Assembly (NCBI GenBank): GCA_031266385.1 | Contig: JAISBC010000011.1 | Span: 1-10,878, forward strand | Source: Holosporales bacterium | Lineage (GTDB): Bacteria > Pseudomonadota > Alphaproteobacteria > RUG11792 | DNA length: 10,878 nucleotides | Direction of reading: 5' to 3' | The notes under the pieces: generated by a model | Database searches by the model: none | Seen by the model: the letters and a program-made list of their open reading frames with translations, nothing else | Told to the model about the DNA's origin: nothing | Made by a program: the position numbers and the translations under genes | Shown: in pieces, positions 1-6,308 of the stretch | How the letters are laid out: every line of letters begins with the position of its first letter | Position numbering within the stretch: the stretch's first letter is position 1

Positions 1-375
1 TGTATACTTCTTACGTTCTTCCTCATCCCGTTCTCTGTATAATTTGGTCTTTTTTTTAGAGTAATCTTCATCTTTATCAGTGCCTTTCTAATTGTACTTT
101 TTCCTACTTTGAATACTTCCGCCATCTCTCTTAAATAATTATCTGGATTCTTCTCTACATATTCCTTCAGCTTCTGATAGTCTAACTTCCTTGGTCTTCT
201 TATTAGTGGTTTATGATTTAGATTCCCATTCTCTCTTAATAACTTCCTCCAAGTACTAACCCTGTCCAAGTTGATATCTTGAATGTTTGGGAGGTTTCCT
301 TTATTGCGTGAGTATTAGCAAAATCCACTACTTTCTTCCTGAAGACTATGACAATATATTCGGGATCTCCTTAGG
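1..375 (-). pseudogene. IS630-type transposase, 5' part, frameshifted and cut by the window edge
   Basis: Read on the minus strand, this gives the N-terminal helix-turn-helix region typical of IS630-type transposases, but in pieces. The first piece (about 367 down to 275) contains FRKKVVDFANTHAIKETSQ. The second (about 275 down to 58) contains REMAEVFKVGKSTIRKALIK, a classic HTH. The third (57 down to 1) contains KTKLYRERDEEERKKY. A frame change lies around 255-275, and a second, of -1 type, lies at the run of eight A (T on the plus strand, 50-57). The second could be programmed, since some IS630 elements make transposase by -1 slippage on A-runs. The first has no such excuse and suggests decay. 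No in-frame ATG was found at the 5' end. The catalytic DDE domain would lie beyond position 1. Family assignment rests on remembered motif patterns, not a search. Confidence 0.75.
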
Positions 376-445
376 TGCAATTATAACAATTGGATGTCAG
401 TAAATTCTAGTATAAAATTGTAGAAATGTTTCGCAGATGGTAGTA

Positions 446-466
446 GGGGGCCCAAGCAAGTCCCCC
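446..466. other. GC-rich stem-loop downstream of the secreted-protein gene
   Basis: Five G (446-450) face five C (462-466) across a short spacer, giving a GC-rich hairpin about 70 bases after the stop codon of the 536-1183 gene. No T-run follows immediately on the minus strand, so it is not a canonical intrinsic terminator. It could still act as a weak terminator or a 3' stabilising structure for that gene, or belong to the flank of the IS630 remnant. Only the base pairing is seen. Confidence 0.3.
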
Positions 467-535
467 GAGATGCACCAACCTTCCACCCTGCAACCTCACT
501 ATACCTGAATGGGAGAGGACGCTCGGATAACAGTC

Positions 536-1183
536 TCAGCCACCAGGTAAGGATCGTCGAATCCTAGCTCCGCCTTGGACCCTGTCTGATTCTCTCCTAC
601 CCCTAGCCTTTGGGGTTGGGGTGACTGTGTCGGTGTAGAATTCCTCGACGTCAGGTGGGGGACCCAAGAATTCATCGGGCCCGGGTGGAGGATCCAATAA
701 TTTCTGCTCACTTGCCCCACTAATCAGAGCTTGAATTTCCGTTAGAGCTTGTCCTGCTTCGAAGTTGGCTGTATTGAGTGCTTGGATGTCTACTGCTTTT
801 CCGTGCGACATTTTTCTGGCTGAGCTGAAGTGCAATTCACTTGCCCAAGCTAGAATCTGTACAAGTGATGCAACCCTGAGGACCACTTTGGAATCGCGCT
901 TGGATGCGCAGAGGCGTCTAAGTTCTTCTCCAATTGATCCTGTTTCTAGCATCCATTTCTTTCCCCGGCTGAGTGCATTGTCTACTGTGAGGGATGTCCT
1001 GGCCTCGGGTGTGTTGAAAAAAATAGATGTAGATGGATCAAACTGTGCGTGGAGGTCTGTTCCTTTCCTCTGGAGATGTCTAGCCATATCAGCTGCCAGA
1101 GGGGGCTCGAAGCCAATGATGAGACCCAACGAGCTTATCACCATTGCTAATCGTGTTATGATCTTGGGCTGCTTACTTTTCAT
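536..1183 (-). CDS. Unknown secreted protein with proline-rich tandem repeat
   Basis: I do not recognise this 215-residue protein. It begins with a clear signal peptide: a basic start (MKSKQPKIITR), a hydrophobic stretch at about residues 12-24, and a small-residue site PLAA followed by D at about 31/32, so the mature protein should leave the cytoplasm. Residues 32-160 look mostly helical and carry one cysteine (C92). Residues 163-182 are two copies of a 10-residue unit, LDPPPGPDEF then LGPPPDVEEF, followed by a Thr/Pro stretch and an arginine-rich tail (about 190-210). The ATG at 1181-1183 has AAGGG a few bases upstream. Codon choice differs from the core genes: all six threonines in the first 66 codons are ACA. 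It sits between an IS630 remnant and a hairpin-rich spacer, which fits an acquired host-interaction protein. That role is inference; no catalytic motif is visible. Confidence 0.72.
   Translation of the reverse strand: MKSKQPKIITRLAMVISSLGLIIGFEPPLAADMARHLQRKGTDLHAQFDPSTSIFFNTPEARTSLTVDNALSRGKKWMLETGSIGEELRRLCASKRDSKVVLRVASLVQILAWASELHFSSARKMSHGKAVDIQALNTANFEAGQALTEIQALISGASEQKLLDPPPGPDEFLGPPPDVEEFYTDTVTPTPKARGRRESDRVQGGARIRRSLPGG
638..697. repeat. Two tandem 30-bp repeats in the secreted-protein gene
   Basis: Two imperfect 30-bp copies lie head to tail (638-667 and 668-697). Each starts with GAATTC and ends with CCAA, with a G-rich centre. They are in frame and encode the two proline-rich decapeptides of the 536-1183 gene. 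Because the unit is a multiple of three, copy-number change would lengthen or shorten the protein without breaking it. Confidence 0.85.
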
Positions 1184-1226
1184 TTTCTTGCCCTTTTATA
1201 GAATAAATCCCTGTTTACAATTGTAA
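1184..1226 (-). promoter_or_regulatory. Upstream region of the secreted-protein gene with a 12-bp palindrome
   Basis: A perfect palindrome, TTACAATTGTAA, occupies 1215-1226, about 32 bases before the ATG. Closer to the gene is an AT-rich segment (TATTCTATAAA on the minus strand) that could hold a -10 element. The palindrome lies roughly where a -35 or an operator would be, so a dimeric regulator site is possible. No good -35 hexamer can be paired with it. Short AT-rich palindromes also arise by chance. Confidence 0.3.
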
Positions 1227-1273
1227 TGGATTATTCCCCTGAGGGAAACCATTTTATTTACTTGTGTTTAGGT

Positions 1274-1313
1274 TCATATGCTATGAAACGAATCCGGAGC
1301 CTCTAGCATATGA
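1274..1313. repeat. Perfect 10-bp inverted repeat, 20-base loop
   Basis: TCATATGCTA (1274-1283) and TAGCATATGA (1304-1313) are exact reverse complements around a 20-base loop. No T-run follows on either strand, so it does not look like an intrinsic terminator. Together with the repeat at 1318-1358 it fills most of the gap between the DUF167 gene and the secreted-protein gene. It may be a small RNA element, a regulator site or the relic of a small mobile element. Confidence 0.5.
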
Positions 1314-1351
1314 TTTACACACAGATCTCCTGCCTTTTTTTTGTCTCTCAT
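1274..1351 (-). CDS. Possible 25-residue peptide framed by inverted repeats
   Basis: An ATG at 1349-1351 (minus strand) opens 25 codons ending at TGA 1274-1276. The peptide starts MRDKKKAGDL and ends APDSFHSI, with one cysteine and a lysine cluster encoded by a run of eight A. GAAAGG (1360-1365) lies eight bases before the ATG, a proper ribosome-binding distance. The start codon falls in one arm of the 1318-1358 inverted repeat and the stop codon in one arm of the 1274-1313 repeat. No family is recognised and an ORF this short can occur by chance. It could be a small gene, a leader peptide or a fragment of a lost gene. Confidence 0.22.
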   Translation of the reverse strand: MRDKKKAGDLCVNHMLEAPDSFHSI

Positions 1352-1358
1352 CTGTGTG
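1318..1358. repeat. Perfect 9-bp inverted repeat with T8 in the loop
   Basis: CACACAGAT (1318-1326) pairs exactly with ATCTGTGTG (1350-1358) around a 23-base loop that contains eight T on the plus strand (1335-1342). The T-run is inside the loop rather than after the stem, so a standard terminator is unlikely. It begins about 30 bases after the stop codon of the DUF167 gene, so it may mark the 3' end of the cckA transcript. Alternatively it may fold over the start of the possible small ORF at 1274-1351. Confidence 0.45.
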
Positions 1359-1388
1359 ACCTTTCTCAACGTCGTATAATCTAATTTG

Positions 1389-1724
1389 TTATAGCAGTTT
1401 ATTTTGAATGAGTTCGAATTTTGCTATGGAAGCTCTGGCTTCGTCCGGAATATCATCGATACTCATATCGTCGATAAATAATGTTTTTGTCCTGGATTTC
1501 TGGCCCCTCTTAATCGAAATTTTCGACTGAGCAATCTTGAAAATTGAGGAAATAAAATCGATGATGGCGCGGTTGGCCTGATTGTCGGTCGGTTTCGCAT
1601 GAACCGCGATCTTAAGGCCTCCCTGAACGATTCCAATAATTTCTTCTCGGCTGGATCCGGGGGTCAGATATACCGAAAACTCCAGCCCACCCTTTCTATC
1701 CTCAAAAATCTTCCTAAGCATCAC
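1389..1724 (-). CDS. DUF167 / YggU-family protein
   Basis: This 111-residue protein has the conserved pattern of the small DUF167 (YggU) family: a strand ending in YLTPGSS (about 19-25), a glycine turn then LKIAVHAKP (37-45), the hallmark NQAN (48-51), and a GQKSRTK turn (74-80) before the last strand. The family has a compact alpha/beta fold; its biochemical role is not established. Two starts are possible: GTG at 1722-1724 or ATG immediately after it at 1719-1721. I favour the ATG, which still overlaps the end of cckA (stop TAG at 1714-1716) by 8 bases, implying translational coupling. Length is normal for the family, perhaps with a slightly long C-terminus. The link to cckA may be only positional. 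Confidence 0.88.
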   Translation of the reverse strand: MMLRKIFEDRKGGLEFSVYLTPGSSREEIIGIVQGGLKIAVHAKPTDNQANRAIIDFISSIFKIAQSKISIKRGQKSRTKTLFIDDMSIDDIPDEARASIAKFELIQNKLL

Positions 1725-4125
1725 CCGTTATGACCTCTTTCACCTTGCTCGCCAAATCCTTCAGGGTGAACGGTTTCTGTAGAAAATGAATATTCGAATT
1801 TTTATCTAGGTCCTGGCGGAATGTATCCTCGGCATACCCCGATATAAAGATAGTCTTCAGATCCTTACATTTATCTCGCAACTTTTTACTGAGTGTTGGG
1901 CCATCGATTTTTGGCATCACAACGTCAGTGATTAGCAAATCAAACTTTTCCGTTTGAGCTATTTTGAGGGCCTCTTCTCCTGAGTCAGCCTCAATGACAT
2001 TATATCCCTTTTCTCGAAGGGCACGAGCCGAAAACGTCCTGACGGCATCCTCATCTTCGACCAATAGGATCGTCTCAAATCCACTCAGATCTCTGACATG
2101 TTGTTGCTGAGTCGCCTCGTGTAGTGGCTCATTCCCGACGTAGCGCGGTATAAATACCTGGAAATTTGAGCCTTTCCCAAGTTCAGTTTCAACCCTAATA
2201 AACCCGCCGGTCTGATTGACGATTCCATATACGGTCGATAATCCAAGGCCGGTCCCAGATCCGGAAGTATTTCGCTCCTCCGATCCCTTCTTCGTGAAGA
2301 ACGGTTCAAAAATGTTTTCGAGAATATTGGAATCGATCCCAGTTCCGGTATCGGTTACTTCGATCAGGACATAGTCTCCTGGATGAGCGGTATCATAGAT
2401 GCATTTAAATGGTTTTTCGGCGAAAAAATTTCTGGTCTTTATCGTGAGTTTTCCATTACGTCCCAGGGCATCCCTCGCGTTAACGCAGAGATTTATAATG
2501 ACCTGCTCAAATTGGCCGTAATCAACCTTAATCGGCCAAATGTTCCTACCGTGAATAATCTGGAACTCAATGTCGGCACCTATCAACCTCTTCAATAATG
2601 ACGATAGCTCGGCCAATATTTCGGTGACCAAAACGACGCGTGGTTTTAAGGTCTGCTGCCGGGAAAAAGCAAGGAGCTGACGAACCAGATTTGCGGCCCT
2701 CTTCGCGTTTTGGCGAATTTGGATAACATCATTATATGACGGATCACTTTGAGTATAGCGCTGCAACAGCAGATCGCAAAACCCAATCATCGCCGTTAAA
2801 AGGTTATTGAAATCGTGGGCAATGCCACCGGCCAATTGCCCAACAGATTGCATTTTTTGAGATTGGATAAACTGTTGCTCCAATACCTTCTGACTCGAAA
2901 TATCGAAAAATTGAATTAGAAGGAGATTGCCAGTATCCGATTTATGGCGACTTTTCCCGATCTTACTTAGGTACGCCATGGTGACTATATTACTACCCGC
3001 GAATTTTATTTCGATGGGCTCCGGTTTGTTGACGGAAATAAAGACCTGTCGTAAGTGTTCGATTATTCCATCACCACTCGTCGCATCATGAACAAAATCC
3101 AAGATATTTTCTCCGGGTTTTATTATTTCATTTTTCTCCAGGATGACCTTATCTTGGATCATCGTCGCGAATGCCGGGTTAATTGCCTTGATTTCTCCGG
3201 ATGTCGTCGTGACGACCGATGGAACCGGAGCGAATATAAATGTCTCCTGCTCCAGGAATCCATCTTTTTTAGTGGCGAACTGCGCTCTGTCTATCTTGAG
3301 GACTACCCAAGGTTGCAATACAGATGTCGTCGAAAATTCTGACCTAATCAGAATGGCATCAAATTTTTGGGTATACCTGGGCTTGAACTGCACGATCGGT
3401 GGATTTCTTTGTGGAGTCTCTGATATATTAAATCCATCGATAAAATCTTGAATTGAACACCCGATTATTCGATCGCGACTGACATTCACCAGATTGGCGA
3501 ACGTCATATTGGCGCCTATAATTAGCCCCTTGCTATTGACGTAAAACAATCCTAGTGGGAAATTATCCAGGAATTTCTCCAGTTTCGTGTGGTTACGAGA
3601 AATCCTATCGACCTGATCTAAATATTTCGAAACGTCGGAGATCGTGATGACTGATACGTCCTCCTTGATCATCGACTCCGATTTATCGACGAAAGAACAG
3701 GTTGCAATCCATTTTCTAAATTGATTCTGCAGCCCCGTTCCCGAGCCACTCAGGATAACTCCGTGCGGCTTTTTGGAATCCAGCATGCCGAGGAAAGTCT
3801 GTAATTCCGCCATAGAAACGACCTTCTCGGCCATAATTCTCGAAAACTCCTGCTTCGTGGAATATAAATCTGGGCGCGTCGTATATACGACATCATCATT
3901 CCCATTCATGGCCACAATATCGAGGCGATCTGAAATTGATCTCGATATCGTTCGAATTACATCGACATAATAATTCAGGAGTTTATTTTTTCTGCGGACT
4001 ACACGTAACTCGTAAATGAGAATTACTGAAAGGCAAATGAGTCCCAGAAAAATGTAGAGATAGATACCGAGGGCGGCCGAAGTCGCAACAAACTGAGAAC
4101 ACAAGTCACCGATTAATTTTATCAA
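1714..4125 (-). CDS. cckA: CckA-type hybrid histidine kinase / response regulator
   Basis: This is a membrane hybrid sensor kinase of 803 residues. In Alphaproteobacteria CckA feeds phosphate through ChpT to CtrA (and CpdR) and sets cell-cycle state. One clear transmembrane segment lies at about 15-39. Two PAS-like regions follow (about 183-290 and 295-412), then a HisKA domain with H437 in GGIAHDFNNLL, and an ATPase domain with N-box (N545, N549), G1 box DTGTG (592-596), F box (605-613) and G2 box GSGTGLGLS (622-630). A C-terminal receiver (about 685-800) has acidic residues 691-693, phosphoacceptor D734, S762 and K784. All catalytic residues are present. The start is TTG (4123-4125); no ATG is in frame between it and an upstream stop. 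GGAAG lies nine bases before it. Unlike Caulobacter CckA, I see only one N-terminal membrane segment. The HDFNNLLTAMIGFCDLLL stretch is what identifies CckA rather than a generic hybrid kinase. Confidence 0.9.
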   Translation of the reverse strand: MIKLIGDLCSQFVATSAALGIYLYIFLGLICLSVILIYELRVVRRKNKLLNYYVDVIRTISRSISDRLDIVAMNGNDDVVYTTRPDLYSTKQEFSRIMAEKVVSMAELQTFLGMLDSKKPHGVILSGSGTGLQNQFRKWIATCSFVDKSESMIKEDVSVITISDVSKYLDQVDRISRNHTKLEKFLDNFPLGLFYVNSKGLIIGANMTFANLVNVSRDRIIGCSIQDFIDGFNISETPQRNPPIVQFKPRYTQKFDAILIRSEFSTTSVLQPWVVLKIDRAQFATKKDGFLEQETFIFAPVPSVVTTTSGEIKAINPAFATMIQDKVILEKNEIIKPGENILDFVHDATSGDGIIEHLRQVFISVNKPEPIEIKFAGSNIVTMAYLSKIGKSRHKSDTGNLLLIQFFDISSQKVLEQQFIQSQKMQSVGQLAGGIAHDFNNLLTAMIGFCDLLLQRYTQSDPSYNDVIQIRQNAKRAANLVRQLLAFSRQQTLKPRVVLVTEILAELSSLLKRLIGADIEFQIIHGRNIWPIKVDYGQFEQVIINLCVNARDALGRNGKLTIKTRNFFAEKPFKCIYDTAHPGDYVLIEVTDTGTGIDSNILENIFEPFFTKKGSEERNTSGSGTGLGLSTVYGIVNQTGGFIRVETELGKGSNFQVFIPRYVGNEPLHEATQQQHVRDLSGFETILLVEDEDAVRTFSARALREKGYNVIEADSGEEALKIAQTEKFDLLITDVVMPKIDGPTLSKKLRDKCKDLKTIFISGYAEDTFRQDLDKNSNIHFLQKPFTLKDLASKVKEVITGDA

Positions 4126-4160
4126 CGATGATAGCTTCCATCTCCCGCACTCTGCAAAAC

Positions 4161-4166
4161 ATTATA
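4161..4166 (-). promoter_or_regulatory. Possible -10 box (TATAAT) upstream of cckA
   Basis: A consensus TATAAT on the minus strand lies about 35 bases before the TTG start of cckA, inside the 74-base gap after the transporter gene. The expected -35 zone is only a run of T, so promoter strength is uncertain. If active, it would let cckA be transcribed separately from greA and the transporter. Confidence 0.35.
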
Positions 4167-4178
4167 GCTCCCAACATA

Positions 4179-4204
4179 CCTGAAAAAAAATACCAATTTT
4201 CAGG
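4179..4204. repeat. 8-bp inverted repeat at the end of the transporter gene
   Basis: CCTGAAAA (4179-4186) and TTTTCAGG (4197-4204) are exact reverse complements around a 10-base loop. The right arm covers the TGA stop of the MFS gene (4200-4202). The A/T run lies in the stem and loop, not after the stem, so this is at best a weak terminator or a stabilising hairpin between the transporter and cckA. Confidence 0.4.
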
Positions 4205-5441
4205 AAGCATGATGGCGCCTGCCATATGATGCCTGACAGAGACAGATTATCGTGGCGAGACTAGCCACCGCCCCGATCATAAATGGCCCAGCCGATGGCT
4301 TTAATGAGCAGGCGATCGCTATATGCGATGAAATTCCAGCAAAGTAATTCGACATGAATAGGGCAATGCCTTCGATCCCGTAAAATAGTGCGAAGGCCGT
4401 TCCAACGAGGTGTTTCGGGGCGCATTTAGCAATCATCGAAGATAATAATCCTTGTGTGGCCCCCATATGAACTCCAGATAGAAGGTATACGGCAATAACC
4501 GAATAGCAATTATAAGAAAATATCCCGAATAGATCTGCGCTGAAAACCACGAGGACTCCCCAAATCAACAACTTCATCTGGTCGATTTTATCGGCGAATT
4601 TTCCGACGGCTAGTGCCGTCACCATCGCTAAGATCTCGTAACCCGACATAAATAGCGGAAATTGCGCTACCGACTCCGGCAGAACATCTTTCGCCATGAG
4701 CGTAATGAATCCTTCGCTGAATCGGTTAAACATGAGAAATGTGACGGCAATTATAAAACGCCAATAGATCGCGGGCATTTGGGTAACATCCCTAATGTTC
4801 CACCTATATTTTTCTCGAAGAACTAAAACATCCTCTTCCTTGTATTTAATTTTTGTCTTCAGAATATACATGGCGATGACGGTCGGGATAATGGCGATCG
4901 TGAACACCAGCCTAAAATTTTGACCGAAACTAAAGACGAGGAGGGACGTTATGACGGACCCACTGAATGCTCCGAGGACGATCATCATATATCGAAAGGA
5001 ATAAGCAAAACCGCTCTTCGAGGCGATTTCAGCGAGGATGGCATCGGTTGGGGCGTGCCTTAATCCCTTCGCGAAACGGTCGATAGACTTCGCGATGAAA
5101 ACGCAACAAACATTGAATGAAAGGGCCAAGAATAATTTACTCAGAACGGTGAGGACGGCTCCAGTCACGAGCATCGGTTTTTTCTTCTTGAATATATCCA
5201 TCAAAAACCCGGCGCATAGTTTCGCCATGAATGATAGGAAGGTAACCGTCCCCTCTAGTAGGCCGAATGACTTTGTCGTCCCTCCTAGCTCATCGACGAT
5301 AAAAATTGGAAGGAGAGAGAAGATCATAGAAGTAGCGATGCCCCAAAAAAGGTGCATACCGCAAATCCAAACGATCGTGGAGTGATCTCCCTTACTTTTT
5401 CCGCACAGGAAAAACTGTGACAAATTACTAAAATAACTCAA
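4200..5441 (-). CDS. Major facilitator superfamily transporter, substrate unknown
   Basis: This 413-residue protein has the dense hydrophobic pattern of an inner-membrane MFS carrier with about 12 segments. A motif-A-like loop, GFLMDIFKKKKPM (78-90), follows the second segment region. DRFAKGLRHAPTDAILAE (121-138) matches a pattern (DR.GKG.R..PRDA..A) found in a broad group of MFS proteins. A basic and acidic central loop at about 196-217 separates the two halves. The substrate cannot be read from the sequence; drug, metabolite or host-nutrient transport are all possible. The start called is TTG (5439-5441) with GGGA eight bases before it. M29 in the first membrane segment is the first internal ATG but would truncate that segment. 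The gene begins 17 bases after greA ends, so the two are probably co-transcribed. Confidence 0.85.
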   Translation of the reverse strand: MSYFSNLSQFFLCGKSKGDHSTIVWICGMHLFWGIATSMIFSLLPIFIVDELGGTTKSFGLLEGTVTFLSFMAKLCAGFLMDIFKKKKPMLVTGAVLTVLSKLFLALSFNVCCVFIAKSIDRFAKGLRHAPTDAILAEIASKSGFAYSFRYMMIVLGAFSGSVITSLLVFSFGQNFRLVFTIAIIPTVIAMYILKTKIKYKEEDVLVLREKYRWNIRDVTQMPAIYWRFIIAVTFLMFNRFSEGFITLMAKDVLPESVAQFPLFMSGYEILAMVTALAVGKFADKIDQMKLLIWGVLVVFSADLFGIFSYNCYSVIAVYLLSGVHMGATQGLLSSMIAKCAPKHLVGTAFALFYGIEGIALFMSNYFAGISSHIAIACSLKPSAGPFMIGAVASLATIICLCQASYGRRHHAS

Positions 5442-5458
5442 AAACTAGTTCCCAACGG

Positions 5459-5932
5459 TTAAACGTACTCTAGCTTTAGGATAGTATATCCCTTCGTTCC
5501 TCCAGGAGTCGATACCTCAATGTCGTTTCCTTTCCTTTTTCCGATGAGGGCCCTCGCGATTGGGGAAGTTATCGGCAGGAGGCCAGCCTTAATATTTGCC
5601 TCATCACTGCCGACGATCTGGAATCGAGTTACCACTCCGCTATCGTGATCCTCGATTTCAACGGTTGCTCCAAATTTAACGGAATCTGAAACGATTTTGG
5701 AAACATCAACGATGGCGGCCTTACTCACCTTATCTTCGAGGACGGCAATTCTGGCCTCAACGATGCCCTGTCGATCCTTAGCGGCGTGGTACTCCGCATT
5801 CTCGGATAGGTCTCCCAGGGCCCGAGCAGCAGCTATAGCCTCGACAATCTGAGGCCTCTCAACATTCTTGAGGCGCCTTAATTCTTCTTGTAAACTCTCA
5901 AACCCTTTCAGGGTCATCGGTATTGTTTCCAT
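5459..5932 (-). CDS. greA: Transcription elongation factor GreA
   Basis: GreA enters the secondary channel of RNA polymerase and stimulates cleavage of backtracked RNA. The protein is 157 residues, the normal length. Residues about 1-75 form the N-terminal coiled coil, with the catalytic tip ARALGDLSENAEYHAAKDRQ (36-55) carrying D41 and E44, the residues that hold the magnesium. Residues 80-157 form the FKBP-like C-terminal domain with SPIARALIGK (123-132). The ATG at 5930-5932 is preceded by a weak GAAG. The upstream 376 bases contain no gene, so greA probably has its own promoter. The closely following transporter gene (17 bases) suggests one transcript. Identification is firm. Confidence 0.97.
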   Translation of the reverse strand: METIPMTLKGFESLQEELRRLKNVERPQIVEAIAAARALGDLSENAEYHAAKDRQGIVEARIAVLEDKVSKAAIVDVSKIVSDSVKFGATVEIEDHDSGVVTRFQIVGSDEANIKAGLLPITSPIARALIGKRKGNDIEVSTPGGTKGYTILKLEYV

Positions 5933-6308
5933 CTTCGTATCACTTTGGTTAATAACAGAGAATGTAGTTCAAAAAAGAACCCGGAAAAAAACTCCGGCCT
6001 ATCTACTTTCTAACAAAATCCGAAAGAGGAAGTTACCAGACTCGGAGAACAGAAGTCAACAAAAACTTCCGATTAGATTGCTCCGATAATATCCAGGGAT
6101 TTTTTCTAGAAATGAAATATCTTGAACACGAGAAGAAAATGGCCTATTCATTCAGAATTCCCCAATCGCCCTTCATCTCTGACAAATTCCACAACATAAA
6201 GGCCCTACAGTGAGATTTGAGAGAGTTCGAATGTTAGTTGACCCCACAACTGTATGTGTGATTTTCGGGATGCTTTTGCAACAACTCTAGTGATAATAAT
6301 CAAGTGAA
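5933..6308. other. Gene-free spacer between lpxB and greA, with small hairpins
   Basis: No convincing gene is found in these 376 bases. Near greA are two adjacent small hairpins: GTTC-A6-GAAC (5967-5980) and CCGGA/TCCGG with a 7-base loop (5981-5997). A third weak pair, TCCGA/TCGGA, lies at 6019-6023 and 6042-6046. A TTGACT-like -35 lies at about 6056 on the minus strand but lacks a good -10 partner. After lpxB, a 5-bp hairpin AGTTG/CAACT (6236-6251) has no T-run. A plus-strand ORF of 33 codons (6112-6213, starting MKYLEHEKKM) exists but resembles nothing I know and is likely chance. The stretch may be a leader plus decayed sequence. Confidence 0.5.

Noticed and set aside
499..720. 73-codon minus-strand ORF overlapping the secreted-protein gene
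   Set aside because: It is the shifted reading of the same G/C-rich repeat region, has no signal sequence or motif, and the 215-codon frame explains the DNA better.
765..1226. 153-codon plus-strand ORF
   Set aside because: It is the antisense shadow of the 536-1183 gene; its hydrophobic C-terminus mirrors that gene's signal-peptide region.
6112..6213. 33-codon plus-strand ORF in the lpxB-greA spacer
   Set aside because: It runs against the direction of all neighbours, has a poorly spaced AGGGA, and no recognisable motif; it is noted in the spacer entry only.
6211..6251. GAGTTCGAATG-like sequence resembling a tRNA T-loop
   Set aside because: The flanking five-base arms do not pair and no acceptor, D or anticodon stems can be built on either strand.
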